Below are positions 1 to 9,268 of a DNA stretch of 64,000 nucleotides, piece after piece. The notes under the pieces were generated by a model, which was not told the DNA's origin, did not search any database, and worked only from the letters and a program-made list of their open reading frames with translations. The DNA is from Bacteroidota bacterium (lineage in GTDB: Bacteria > Bacteroidota > Bacteroidia > NS11-12g > UBA9320), in assembly GCA_002746305.1 (NCBI GenBank), contig NVWV01000006.1:1-64000 (forward strand), written 5' to 3'. The position numbers and the translations under genes are program-made. Position 1 is the stretch's first letter; each line of letters opens with the position of its first letter.

Positions 1-1
1 T

Positions 2-199
2 GGTGAAAAAGCAATGGAATTAGTCATCTTCAATAGATGGGGTGAAATCATGTTTAAGTCTACTGACAAATACGAAGAATGGAACGGTATGTACAAAGGG
101 GTTCCTGCTCAACAAGATGTATATGCTTATGCTCTCAAAGTAATTGCTCTTAACGATGAAGTTTATAACTACACCGGTACTATTACACTTATTAGATAA
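2..199 (+). CDS. C-terminal end of a T9SS type B cargo protein (partial)
   Basis: Only the last 65 codons are in the window; the reading frame is open from base 2. The residues (FNRWGEIMF, WNGMYKG, VYAYALKV, YNYTGTITLIR) match the gliding-motility-associated C-terminal domain (CHU_C/TIGR04131 type) that directs proteins through the type IX secretion system. The tail is clearly paralogous to the end of the next gene (FNKWGQKVF, WDGTYQG, YNYQGTVNLIR), so the two are tandem cargo genes. The gene stops at a TAG and is followed by a strong intrinsic terminator. The function of the missing N-terminal part cannot be told from here. Confidence 0.85.
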   Translation, partial: GEKAMELVIFNRWGEIMFKSTDKYEEWNGMYKGVPAQQDVYAYALKVIALNDEVYNYTGTITLIR

Positions 200-230
200 T
201 AGCACAAAACATAACAAAGCTTTGCTTTAG

Positions 231-266
231 CAATAAAAAAGGAAACAAATGTTTCCTTTTTTATTG
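231..266 (+). terminator. Intrinsic terminator after the first cargo gene
   Basis: A perfect 16-bp inverted repeat (arms 231-246 and 251-266) encloses the 4-base loop AAAT. The top-strand right arm carries six consecutive T after GTTTCC, as in a Rho-independent terminator. An ATG at 249 begins at the third base of this loop, which makes it an unlikely start for the following gene. Confidence 0.85.
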
Positions 267-268
267 CC

Positions 269-276
269 TATATTTG
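269..276 (+). promoter_or_regulatory. Possible -7 box for the 1.26-kb-residue cargo gene
   Basis: TATATTTG fits the Bacteroidota -7 consensus TAnnTTTG and lies 8 bases before a TTG start at 285. I do not see a good -33 TTTG, because the position falls inside the terminator stem. A call from the motif alone. Confidence 0.35.
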
Positions 277-284
277 AAAGACAG

Positions 285-3200
285 TTGAATTTACGATTAT
301 CCTATATTATTGCATTGTTACTCTGCTTTTGTATAACGGAAGCAAGTCATCTAATAGGTGGTGAAATTACCTACACCTATCAATCTGGTAACAAGTATCA
401 AATTAATGTCACCTTATATCGAGATTGTAATGACTGTAAACTAGGTGGTCAAGGTGGAGGTTCGTCTACCTGTAATCGCTCAGATTTGACAAAAGCCTTT
501 ATTCGAACTACAACTTCCGAATGTCAAAATAAAAACATAGGTAGCGTAAACTTGACCAAAACTGGTTTTGAAAACATTACCCCTATATGTAATCAAAACA
601 ACTCACAATGTGGCTCTAACCCTACTTATACATATGGTATAGAAGCACATCACTATACAGGGATTATAGATTTTAACACCTATTCACAATATCAAGGCTG
701 CGGCCTTCACATATTTATTCATAAACCAGAACGTAGTAACGATATAAATACACTTGCATCAGAGGAAGATGATTTATACAACTTTGCTTATATAAACCCT
801 TGGATAGAAAATGTAAGTTCACCTGTATTTAAAGAACATCCAAATGTACTCTTCAACGTAAACCAAGCAGTTTATTCTGGAGACCACGCAACCAAAAGTA
901 ACGGAGATTCTATTGTCTACAAATGGAGCTCTCCAGAAAAGTCACACAATACAGCTATTGCATACAATAGCTCCTATTCAGCTCAACAGTTCATAAGTAC
1001 ATACTGTCCTTCAGGTGCTGGTTGTGCATCAAATCCTAATTCTAATCCTCCACAGGGTTTATATCTCAATCCACAAACTGGTGATTACGTATTTACACCC
1101 GTAACATTAAACCAAACTAGTACAAGGGTTATAGAGATAGAACAATGGAGAAAGAGTAATGGAACAACATATTTAGCAGGAATTATTCGCAGAGATTTAT
1201 TAGTTAAAGTTATTAATCAAAATTTAAACCTCGCTCCTATTCTTCAAACCAACAGCACATACAATTTATGTGTTGGTCAGCAATTCACTTTAGACATAGC
1301 TGCATTGGATTTAAACTCAAGCGGAGCAGTTAGTGGTGATTCAGTATACTTTGAAACAGCCATTAATCTATCCGGAGTAAGTATTACGAAACAAACTCAA
1401 ACAACAGCACCATTTAATTACGTGCATCTACAGATAACACCAACGACAAATCAGGTTGGCACCTACACCTTAAGAATAAAGGCAAAAGACAATCATTGTC
1501 CTAAGTATGCTGAATCCATTAAAACTATAATACTTACCATTTTACCAAAGCCTGAAATTACCTTTAGCATAGATGATCTTTTTTGTGGAAATAATGAGAT
1601 AACAATTAACTCCAATAGAAATGCCACCTATTCTCTAGAAGTTAAAAATGAACAAGGTAATCCTATTTTTGAGTCCGCTAATATTTCACCAGGCTACATC
1701 TATTCGAACAACCAAGCTCAAAAATTAACCTACACTCTTAGGTATCAAGACAATATTGGTTGTATAGATTCTTTGTCAACTGACATTCTGAATACGGGTA
1801 CACTAGGTGTGACAAGATCCAGACTTCAAGGAAAAACCAATTATTGCCAAGGTAATTCTATGATGAACTTTCTTTCACACAACACGCATTCCATATCAGA
1901 AATAACATGGCATTTGCCCAATGAAACTAGTCGTGAAATTGACACCTTAAGAGCTGAAGTCCAAACCGGTCAACTTAGCTACACCTATACTCTCAAAAAG
2001 AACAATCATTTATGTGAGTTAAGCGATAGCTCGTATATATCAGTTATCAAAACCCAAACTATCACTTTCCCTAATAATCCTTCGTATTGTTATACCAATA
2101 ATCTAGATATCAATGAACTAGGTGCGACACCATCCAATGGTGAATGGTATTGGGACAACACTCCTATTTTATCTCAATTGGACATCTCTAAACGTATTCC
2201 AAACAAAGACACTTTCATACATTTAACATATAGTCTTATTGAAAGCAGTACACTTTGTAGAGCTACTAAAGATTTAAAAATAACCATACTTGAAAAACCA
2301 GAATTAGTACTTTCCAATCTTCAGATATGTGGTGATGGAGAACTCTTTAAACTTAAAAATTCAATAGACCGTCCATTTGATTTTTCCAATGAGAACATCA
2401 CTTGGACAATATTAAATAAACCCCTATCCTATAAAGAGATTCCAGAACCCATAATTGACATCCCAAATTTTGGAGCAGGTATATACTTGGTTAGAGCCAA
2501 AAATGAAAATACAAATGGTTGTAATACCATTGATACCGCAACTATCACTGTAGACGAGGACTTAGTACTTACTATAAATTCTAGAAACTCAATCTGTCAA
2601 AGCAACGAATCCATAGACCTCAACACGTATTTTGATATTAATATTGAAGGTGGTGCTTGGCAAGATGATAAGAGCCTTTTCTTTACAAGTAATCATGACT
2701 ATATACCTAAAGAATGTGGCCCAAATACATTTAAATACATTTACGATAGAGATGGTTGCTACGATGATATTGAAGCCAATGTTCTTATAGTATGCAAACC
2801 TAATTTCTCTATATCAATGGACGAGAGCATATGCAAAGACCATGATAAAATTTCTCTATCTACTTCCCATAACTGGTCAGGACAGGGTGTATTAAATAAC
2901 CTTCTGGATCCATCTAAACTTAGTATTGGAGAAAACACCATCATTGCAGAATCTACAACTGAAGGCTGCCTATTTGATACGTCTATCTCAATTGACATTG
3001 TTCAGCCACTTCTATTTAGTCTGGGTACCTACCCCGATGCCATTTGTGAAGGAGAAAACATAGACATTGCACTTATTAGAAAAGATCATGTTGGGTTAAC
3101 TGCTCAGTTTTGTGATTCTAAATTCGATTATTCTTTAGGAGAACACATTGATTATAGGCCTACTAATTGTGATTTAATTCAAGAAAAAATCAACCTACTT

Positions 3201-4070
3201 ATTTCTTCTAAATCTTCTAAATATTGCCCCAGTCATAGTAAATCTATTACCATTGATTACCATCCAAAACCAAAGGTTTCCTTAAGTAACCTACAAGACG
3301 GATGCTACCCTTACAACCTAAATACAACATTGAATGTGATTCAGGGTTCTAACCCTAAGATATCCTATACCCTTAGTTCTTCCATGACCAGTAAACTGGG
3401 AGTAGGAAGTATTCTAAAGTTCAACAATCTCAATGAAGGACTCTATTCTATCTCAATCAAGATGAATGATGACAACGGATGTTCATCTATTCAAAACTTT
3501 GAAAGAGCATTTACAGTTCAACCAAAACCCAAAGCTAGTTTCACCATGTCAAATAATGATATAATGGTGCTTTCAGAAAGAGAATTAGCTCTCCATAATT
3601 ATTCAAGTCTGAATAGTGGAAACCTTCGGTCAGAATGGTATCACCAAAAAGGTAGCTCTTCTATTCTCTTTTCAAAACAGAATAATCCAGTCTATAATAT
3701 GCCTGCAGATACAGGCTATTTCAACATTATTCTTATTGTTAAGTCAGATTACAATTGCAGCGATACAACAACTAAAAGCATTTTATTAGTTCCAGATATA
3801 ATTGCATTCATCCCAAATGCCTTTACACCAGATAACAACCCTCCTAATAATAAGTTCAATATTATAAGTGCACATGCTCAAACATTTGAAATAAGTATTT
3901 TCAACAAATGGGGACAGAAAGTATTCAATTCTAAGGATATTCAGCGGTCTTGGGATGGCACCTATCAGGGACAATATTGTCAAAACGGAGTCTACTTATA
4001 CTCCATTCGCTTAACAAATAGATCAGGCGAATTATACAACTATCAAGGCACTGTAAATCTTATTCGATAA
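285..4070 (+). CDS. Large T9SS type B sorting domain protein, secreted or surface-bound
   Basis: About 1261 residues from a TTG start. The in-frame ATG at 249 lies in the loop of a terminator hairpin, whereas the TTG at 285 gives a clean signal peptide (LRLSYIIALLLCFCITEA) right after two polar residues. The N-terminal block (SHLIGGEITYTY, LYRDCNDC) is the opening seen in many giant Bacteroidota secreted proteins. It is followed by a cadherin/Ig-like region (roughly residues 320-420) and a series of cysteine-containing beta-sandwich-like repeats of about 90-100 residues. The last 85 or so residues (FIPNAFTPDNN, FNKWGQKVF, YQGTVNLIR) are the gliding-motility-associated CHU_C domain, so the protein should be exported by the T9SS. 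No catalytic domain is recognised; adhesin is a reasonable but unproven guess. Confidence 0.85.
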   Translation: MNLRLSYIIALLLCFCITEASHLIGGEITYTYQSGNKYQINVTLYRDCNDCKLGGQGGGSSTCNRSDLTKAFIRTTTSECQNKNIGSVNLTKTGFENITPICNQNNSQCGSNPTYTYGIEAHHYTGIIDFNTYSQYQGCGLHIFIHKPERSNDINTLASEEDDLYNFAYINPWIENVSSPVFKEHPNVLFNVNQAVYSGDHATKSNGDSIVYKWSSPEKSHNTAIAYNSSYSAQQFISTYCPSGAGCASNPNSNPPQGLYLNPQTGDYVFTPVTLNQTSTRVIEIEQWRKSNGTTYLAGIIRRDLLVKVINQNLNLAPILQTNSTYNLCVGQQFTLDIAALDLNSSGAVSGDSVYFETAINLSGVSITKQTQTTAPFNYVHLQITPTTNQVGTYTLRIKAKDNHCPKYAESIKTIILTILPKPEITFSIDDLFCGNNEITINSNRNATYSLEVKNEQGNPIFESANISPGYIYSNNQAQKLTYTLRYQDNIGCIDSLSTDILNTGTLGVTRSRLQGKTNYCQGNSMMNFLSHNTHSISEITWHLPNETSREIDTLRAEVQTGQLSYTYTLKKNNHLCELSDSSYISVIKTQTITFPNNPSYCYTNNLDINELGATPSNGEWYWDNTPILSQLDISKRIPNKDTFIHLTYSLIESSTLCRATKDLKITILEKPELVLSNLQICGDGELFKLKNSIDRPFDFSNENITWTILNKPLSYKEIPEPIIDIPNFGAGIYLVRAKNENTNGCNTIDTATITVDEDLVLTINSRNSICQSNESIDLNTYFDINIEGGAWQDDKSLFFTSNHDYIPKECGPNTFKYIYDRDGCYDDIEANVLIVCKPNFSISMDESICKDHDKISLSTSHNWSGQGVLNNLLDPSKLSIGENTIIAESTTEGCLFDTSISIDIVQPLLFSLGTYPDAICEGENIDIALIRKDHVGLTAQFCDSKFDYSLGEHIDYRPTNCDLIQEKINLLISSKSSKYCPSHSKSITIDYHPKPKVSLSNLQDGCYPYNLNTTLNVIQGSNPKISYTLSSSMTSKLGVGSILKFNNLNEGLYSISIKMNDDNGCSSIQNFERAFTVQPKPKASFTMSNNDIMVLSERELALHNYSSLNSGNLRSEWYHQKGSSSILFSKQNNPVYNMPADTGYFNIILIVKSDYNCSDTTTKSILLVPDIIAFIPNAFTPDNNPPNNKFNIISAHAQTFEISIFNKWGQKVFNSKDIQRSWDGTYQGQYCQNGVYLYSIRLTNRSGELYNYQGTVNLIR

Positions 4071-4146
4071 TTACGAATAAGTATCCTTCACATTGCATTT
4101 CATTTCTTTGTATTTACCTAACTTCGTACTAAGATAATTGAGATAA

Positions 4147-6363
4147 TTGGTACGGGGAAATGCAGCAGAAAATAAAGAGATTGTTAGTAGGTATCGTCAG
4201 CTACTAAGAGTATCAAAATGGTCTCGTGAAAAGGGAGATATTTCCATCATACGCAAGGCTTTTGACACTGCATTGGAAGCACATAGACCAATGCGTAGGA
4301 AGTCAGGTGAGCCTTATATTTATCATCCGATTGCTGTTGCTAGAATAGCAGCTGAAGAAATAGGTTTGGGTACCACGTCTATTGTCTGTGCTCTTTTACA
4401 TGATGTTGTAGAAGACACCGATATTACCCTTGAAGATATCTCTTCCGAATTTGGACCCAAGGTTGCAAATATCATTGATGGGCTTACCAAAGTATCTGGG
4501 GTATTCGACACCAACTCTCCTCAAGCAGAAAACTTCAGAAAAATGCTTCTTACCATGGCCAATGACGTCAGGGTAATTCTTATAAAGCTATGTGATCGAC
4601 TTCACAATATGCGAACTTTAGAGCATATGAGCGATAAGGGACAATTAAAAATCGCATCGGAAACGACATTCATATATGCTCCTTTGGCTCATCGCCTTGG
4701 ACTTTATGCAATCAAAACTGAACTTGAAGACCTTTCCTTGAAGTATACTCAACCTGTACTTTATCAAGACCTTAAGTTCAAATTGAACGCTACCAAGGAA
4801 CAACGTTCTAAATACATTCGCTCATTTATTAAACCCCTTAAAGTAGAACTTGACGAGCTTGGTATTGATTATCAAATAAAAGGACGTCCAAAGTCTATCC
4901 ATAGCATCTATAACAAGATGGTGACCAAAAAACTGGAGTTTGAGGACGTATACGATCTTTTTGCAATTCGAATTACTGTAGATAGTGACCCTGAAGATGA
5001 AAAAATGGATTGTTGGAATGTGTATTCCATCGTGACTAGCATTTTCAATCCTAATCCAGAACGAATGAGAGATTGGATATCTATTCCTAAAAGCAATGGA
5101 TATGAGAGTTTGCATGCGACCGTAATGGGCCCAAAAGGACAATGGGTAGAGGTTCAAATACGAACCAAGAGAATGGATGAAATAGCGGAGAAAGGCTATG
5201 CTGCACACTGGAAATACAAAGAAAATGATAAAAATGCTGCAGCTGTTAATAGTCTGGACAGTTGGATAAAACAAATACGTGAAGTTTTAGAAAATCAGGA
5301 AGGAAACGCACTAGAATTCTTAGATGAGTTCAAAATGAGTTTATATGCAGACGAAGTATTTGCATTTACACCAAAGGGACAACTTAAAAAGCTTCCAAAA
5401 GGGTCAACATCCCTAGACTTTGCCTTTGAAATACATACAGAAGTTGGAGCCAAATGCTTGGGAGCAAAGGTGAATGGTAAACTGGTACCTTTTAGTTATG
5501 AAATTCGCAATGGTGATCAGATAGAGATCCTTACTTCTGCAAAACAGAAACCCAATAAAGACTGGTTAGACTTTGTAATAACTGCTAAAGCCAGAACCAA
5601 AATTAAGCAAAGCTTAAAGGATGAGAAAAGAGTTGTAGCTTCACTAGGTAAAGAAGCACTTGCTCGTAAAATGAGAAATGCTGGTTTCGATTACAGTCTT
5701 GAAAATATCAATAAACTCATTGTCCATTATAAAACAGTGGATGAACTGGAACTAACCTACCAAATTGAGACGGGAGCTATCGATAAAGAAAAAATTAAGC
5801 TTCAAGAAATTCTGGTTGAATCCAAGTCTGTTCATAAACAAGGTACAGAACGGGAAACAAACCTAAAGAAAAAGACTTCAAATGAGCTATTGTTGGGAGA
5901 TGCAACCATTGACATGGAATATACCATGGCACATTGCTGCAATCCAATTCCCGGCGATAAAGTAATGGGGTTCATTACAGTCCATGGTGAAATAAAAGTA
6001 CACCAGACAAGCTGTAAAAACGCCAATAATTTAATGTCAAAATATGGCTATAGAATCATCAAAGCTCGCTGGGCTGATGATCCTATTATTCAAGAAGATT
6101 TTGAAGCAGGATTAGAGATTACGGGTATCGATTCACTAGGTCTGGTCAGTAAAGTTACCGACATTGTTTCCAAACAGTTGAAAGTAAACATGAAAACCAT
6201 CAGTTTTGAATCTTTGGATGGTACGTTTATAGGAAAATTAAAGCTTCAAGTGACTGACAAAGAGCATCTTGAACAGCTTATGAATGAATTGAAAGGAATA
6301 GACAAGTACATAAAAGTAGATAGAATTTATCTGGAAAATGTACCTACACTAAAAAACAAGTAA
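4147..6363 (+). CDS. rel: Bifunctional (p)ppGpp synthetase/hydrolase, Rel/SpoT family
   Basis: This enzyme makes and degrades the alarmone (p)ppGpp in the cytosol during starvation. Of 738 residues, the HD hydrolase domain comes first, with intact HDVVEDT (about 85-91) and CDRLHNMRT motifs, so hydrolysis should be active. The synthetase domain follows (GRPKSIHSIYNKM, then YESLHATV and EVQIRT), then a TGS domain (about 395-455), a cysteine-bearing region (AHCCNPIPGD) and a C-terminal ACT domain. Length is normal. The start is a TTG directly after an in-frame stop. An ATG at 4160 sits beside GGGGAA but is out of frame; one extra G would turn it into the expected Met-Ala-Ala-Glu start. It heads a three-gene operon with the Fur-family gene and purA, with no spacing. 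Confidence 0.95.
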   Translation: MVRGNAAENKEIVSRYRQLLRVSKWSREKGDISIIRKAFDTALEAHRPMRRKSGEPYIYHPIAVARIAAEEIGLGTTSIVCALLHDVVEDTDITLEDISSEFGPKVANIIDGLTKVSGVFDTNSPQAENFRKMLLTMANDVRVILIKLCDRLHNMRTLEHMSDKGQLKIASETTFIYAPLAHRLGLYAIKTELEDLSLKYTQPVLYQDLKFKLNATKEQRSKYIRSFIKPLKVELDELGIDYQIKGRPKSIHSIYNKMVTKKLEFEDVYDLFAIRITVDSDPEDEKMDCWNVYSIVTSIFNPNPERMRDWISIPKSNGYESLHATVMGPKGQWVEVQIRTKRMDEIAEKGYAAHWKYKENDKNAAAVNSLDSWIKQIREVLENQEGNALEFLDEFKMSLYADEVFAFTPKGQLKKLPKGSTSLDFAFEIHTEVGAKCLGAKVNGKLVPFSYEIRNGDQIEILTSAKQKPNKDWLDFVITAKARTKIKQSLKDEKRVVASLGKEALARKMRNAGFDYSLENINKLIVHYKTVDELELTYQIETGAIDKEKIKLQEILVESKSVHKQGTERETNLKKKTSNELLLGDATIDMEYTMAHCCNPIPGDKVMGFITVHGEIKVHQTSCKNANNLMSKYGYRIIKARWADDPIIQEDFEAGLEITGIDSLGLVSKVTDIVSKQLKVNMKTISFESLDGTFIGKLKLQVTDKEHLEQLMNELKGIDKYIKVDRIYLENVPTLKNK

Positions 6364-6861
6364 ATGGAAGAAGATATTAGCATAAAAGATGAGGTCAAAA
6401 ACCTATTCACTTCCTATTTGGAAAAAAAAGGTCAACGAAAAACACCTGAGCGATACGCTATTCTAGATGAGATATATAGCAACAAAAAGCATTTTGATGT
6501 AGATACCCTCTATATTCAAATGAAAAATAGGAACTACCATGTAAGCAGAGCCACTGTTTATAACACCTTGGATTTACTCCAAGAGTGCGGATTAGTTATA
6601 AAACATCAGTTTGGCCAAAACATGGCTCAATTTGAGCAGGCTTATGGATACAGGCAGCACGATCATATTATTTGCAACACCTGTGGAAAGGTAATGGAAT
6701 TTTGCGACCCTCGTATCCAACAAATCACTTCTAAAATGGCGGAATTACTCAATTTCGAAGTATCAAGACACTCTCTAAATCTTTATGGAAATCCACTCGT
6801 AGACGAGCTAGGACTATGTAAAAATTGTGATAATCAAGTAACAGTAGTAGAACAAAAATAA
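6364..6861 (+). CDS. Fur-family metal-responsive transcriptional regulator
   Basis: 165 residues. The N-terminal winged helix carries the typical [16 protein letters not shown] start and the recognition region [19 protein letters not shown]. The dimerisation half has the metal-binding pattern [15 protein letters not shown] and a second cysteine pair CKNC near the end, consistent with a structural zinc. The family includes Fur, Zur and PerR; the sequence alone does not tell which metal is sensed. The ATG follows the rel stop codon directly, and its own stop is followed at once by purA, so the three genes are almost certainly co-transcribed and translationally coupled. Linking a Fur-type regulator to ppGpp metabolism and AMP synthesis is a neighbourhood I recall from other flavobacteria. 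Confidence 0.92.
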   Translation: MEEDISIKDEVKNLFTSYLEKKGQRKTPERYAILDEIYSNKKHFDVDTLYIQMKNRNYHVSRATVYNTLDLLQECGLVIKHQFGQNMAQFEQAYGYRQHDHIICNTCGKVMEFCDPRIQQITSKMAELLNFEVSRHSLNLYGNPLVDELGLCKNCDNQVTVVEQK

Positions 6862-8130
6862 ATGGTAGACGTACTATTAGGCCTCCAATGGGGCGACGAA
6901 GGGAAAGGTAAAATTGCTGATTACCTTACTCCAAAATACGATGTAGTAGCTAGATTTCAAGGAGGACCCAACGCTGGGCACTCGCTTGAGTTTAATGGCA
7001 TTAAGCACGTATTAAACACACTTCCTTCTGGCATTTTTCACGATGGTTGTGTTAATATAATCGGAAATGGTGTGGTTATAGACCCAGTACTCTTTATGGC
7101 GGAGATAGATCGTACAGTTGCAGCGGGAGCCAATGTGATGGAGAATCTTCGTATTTCGTACAAGGCTCACATCATAATGCCTACGCATAAGATTCTAGAT
7201 GCTGCAAGTGAATGGAGTAAAGGTGACAAAAAAATAGGGAGTACACTTAGAGGAATAGGTCCTACCTATCGAGAGAAAATTGGTAGAGGAGGACTTCGAA
7301 TAGGAGAACTTTTCGCACCCAACTTTGAACAGAACTACCATGAAAAAAAGGTGCGATCTCTTCAATTGGTAGAGCAATTTGGTTTTACTGACTTTGACTT
7401 AGATTCCATGGAAGAAGAGTTTTTCACTGCTGTTGAAAGGCTTAGAAAATTCCAATTTGTGAACAGTGAATACTTGGTAAACGAGCACATTACAAATGGA
7501 AATAATATCCTAGCTGAAGGAGCTCAAGGAAGTATGTTGGACATTGATTTCGGTTCGTATCCTTTTGTAACTTCGAGCAACACCACAGTAGGTGGCGTGT
7601 CTACAGGTTTGGGAATTGCTCCGAAGCATATCAATAAGGTAAAAGGTATTTTCAAAGCATATTGTACCCGTGTAGGTAGTGGGCCGTTCCCATCTGAATT
7701 GCACAATGATATGGGTGAACACATCCGAAAAGTAGGAAACGAATTTGGTGCAACCACAGGTAGACCTAGAAGAACAGGCTGGTTGGATTTAGTAGCACTT
7801 AAATATGCTATTATGCTAAGTGGTGTAGATGAACTATGCATGATGAAAGCGGATTGCCTCAGCGGTATCGATGAAGTAATGGTTGGGACAAGTTACAAGG
7901 GTGACCTTATAGAGACCGACCAAGTTCCATTTGACCTGAATGCAGACAATTTTAAATCTGTATATGAAGCTCATCCAGGATGGCAAGAAGACATTACCCA
8001 AGTGAAAAATCACGATGATTTACCACAGACATTCCAAAATTATATTAGCAGCATAGAGCAGCAGATAAACACTCCTATCAGCATCATATCTGTAGGACCA
8101 GGAAGAGACCAAACGATAATAAAATCGTAG
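6862..8130 (+). CDS. purA: Adenylosuccinate synthase
   Basis: Joins IMP and aspartate with GTP to give adenylosuccinate, the first committed step to AMP. The 422 residues have the family length. The N-terminal GTP-binding glycine-rich loop reads GLQWGDEGKGKIAD, with the catalytic aspartate, and FQGGPNAGHS supplies the second catalytic histidine. GSTLRGIGPTYREK and GATTGRPRRTGWLDLVALKYA are further signature blocks. It starts at ATG immediately after the Fur-type gene stop codon and is the last gene of the rel operon. Purine synthesis and ppGpp compete for guanine nucleotides, so shared transcription is sensible, although that is inference. Confidence 0.97.
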   Translation: MVDVLLGLQWGDEGKGKIADYLTPKYDVVARFQGGPNAGHSLEFNGIKHVLNTLPSGIFHDGCVNIIGNGVVIDPVLFMAEIDRTVAAGANVMENLRISYKAHIIMPTHKILDAASEWSKGDKKIGSTLRGIGPTYREKIGRGGLRIGELFAPNFEQNYHEKKVRSLQLVEQFGFTDFDLDSMEEEFFTAVERLRKFQFVNSEYLVNEHITNGNNILAEGAQGSMLDIDFGSYPFVTSSNTTVGGVSTGLGIAPKHINKVKGIFKAYCTRVGSGPFPSELHNDMGEHIRKVGNEFGATTGRPRRTGWLDLVALKYAIMLSGVDELCMMKADCLSGIDEVMVGTSYKGDLIETDQVPFDLNADNFKSVYEAHPGWQEDITQVKNHDDLPQTFQNYISSIEQQINTPISIISVGPGRDQTIIKS

Positions 8131-8230
8131 TAATAAATCCTACGAGAACACAAAAAGTGATTAGTGAGGATAAAGTGCTTGCACTTCATTCTCAATTAAC
8201 CATTAAGAACTAATAATTTACAATTAAAGA

Positions 8231-9106
8231 ATGAACGCATACGTATTCCCAGGACAGGGAGCTCAATTCGTAGGAATGGGCAAAGAACTATATGACACCA
8301 ATGCTGAAGCAAAGTCACTTTTTGAAAAAGCAAATGAAATCTTAGGTTTTCGCATTACAGACGAAATGTTTGAAGGTACAGATGAAGGTTTAAAGCAAAC
8401 CAACATCACACAACCTGCGGTTTTTTTACATTCTGTGATATTGGCAAAGACATTGGATAATTTCACACCAGACATGGTCGCAGGACACAGTTTGGGTGAG
8501 ATCTCAGCTTTGGTTGCAGCTAATTGTCTCGCTTTTGAAGACGGATTAAAATTAGTAGCAATACGTGCCAATGCCATGCAAAAAGCATGTGAAGCCAATC
8601 CCAGTACTATGGCAGCTATCATCGGTTTAGATGATGCAGTTGTAGAAGAAGTTTGTGCATCTATAAACGATGTGGTTGTTCCTGCAAACTACAACTGCCC
8701 CGGACAATTGGTGATATCTGGAAGTAATGAAGGAATAGACAAGGCGTGTGAAATATTAACGGAAAAAGGAGCTCGTAGAGCACTTAAACTTCCTGTAGGT
8801 GGAGCATTTCACTCTCCCTTGATGGAACCTGCAAGAGAAGAGCTAGCAGCTGCCATTGAGGAAGCTACTTTCAATACTCCTACTTGCCCTGTATACCAAA
8901 ACGTAAGTACTCAGGGGGAAACGGACCCAAGCATCATAAAGGCTAATCTAGTAGCACAGTTGACATCTTCTGTAAGATGGAACCAGTCTGTACAAAACAT
9001 GATTGCTGCTGGAGCAAACAAGTTTACGGAAGTAGGCCCAGGTAAAGCTCTACAGGGAATGTTGATTAAGATTGACAAAACGGTAGAGAGAGCAGGAATT
9101 TCTTAG
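8231..9106 (+). CDS. fabD: Malonyl-CoA:ACP transacylase
   Basis: Transfers malonyl from CoA to acyl carrier protein to start fatty acid elongation. The 291-residue protein opens with the family motif YVFPGQGAQFVGMG, has the nucleophile elbow GHSLGE (Ser about 87), and the second catalytic histidine in GGAFHSPLM. The end, TEVGPGKALQGML, is also typical. It stands alone, 100 bases after purA, preceded by an A/T-rich leader rich in TTAA elements and without a Shine-Dalgarno sequence. No other fab genes are nearby. Confidence 0.97.
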   Translation: MNAYVFPGQGAQFVGMGKELYDTNAEAKSLFEKANEILGFRITDEMFEGTDEGLKQTNITQPAVFLHSVILAKTLDNFTPDMVAGHSLGEISALVAANCLAFEDGLKLVAIRANAMQKACEANPSTMAAIIGLDDAVVEEVCASINDVVVPANYNCPGQLVISGSNEGIDKACEILTEKGARRALKLPVGGAFHSPLMEPAREELAAAIEEATFNTPTCPVYQNVSTQGETDPSIIKANLVAQLTSSVRWNQSVQNMIAAGANKFTEVGPGKALQGMLIKIDKTVERAGIS

Positions 9107-9202
9107 CTCTCCAAGGCAAATAGAAGTGAGATGTGAGACTTATGACTGCTCACCTCATTCTAACTGCTGTCGATGAATCTCATACTGAACAAACTTAGAG
9201 AA

Positions 9203-9228
9203 TGTCACATTGAGCGGCAGTCGAAATG
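9203..9228 (+). repeat. Short intergenic repeat-like element
   Basis: The stretch beginning GTCACATTGAGCGG and ending AGTCGAAATG closely resembles a short sequence that I recall as dispersed between genes in many Bacteroidota genomes. Its flank (CATACTGAACAAACTTAG, 9181-9198) resembles the companion half of that element. Only one copy is visible in this window, so the repeat status rests on memory of other genomes. Confidence 0.45.
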
Positions 9229-9250
9229 CAAACGTTCGATCTTTCTACCT

Positions 9251-9258
9251 TAACTTTG
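9251..9258 (+). promoter_or_regulatory. -7 promoter box for the Kelch/T9SS gene
   Basis: TAACTTTG matches TAnnTTTG and lies 10 bases upstream of the ATG at 9269, which would give a very short leader. No convincing -33 TTTG is seen at the expected spacing. Confidence 0.45.
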
Positions 9259-9268
9259 AATCTAAGAA

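Noticed and set aside
4059..4081. 8-bp hairpin CTTATTCG/CGAATAAG over the stop of the giant cargo gene
   Set aside because: No T-tract follows and half the stem is coding; not enough for a terminator call.
4822..5274. 150-codon minus-strand frame inside rel
   Set aside because: Fully contained in the synthetase domain of a clearly intact gene; no support.
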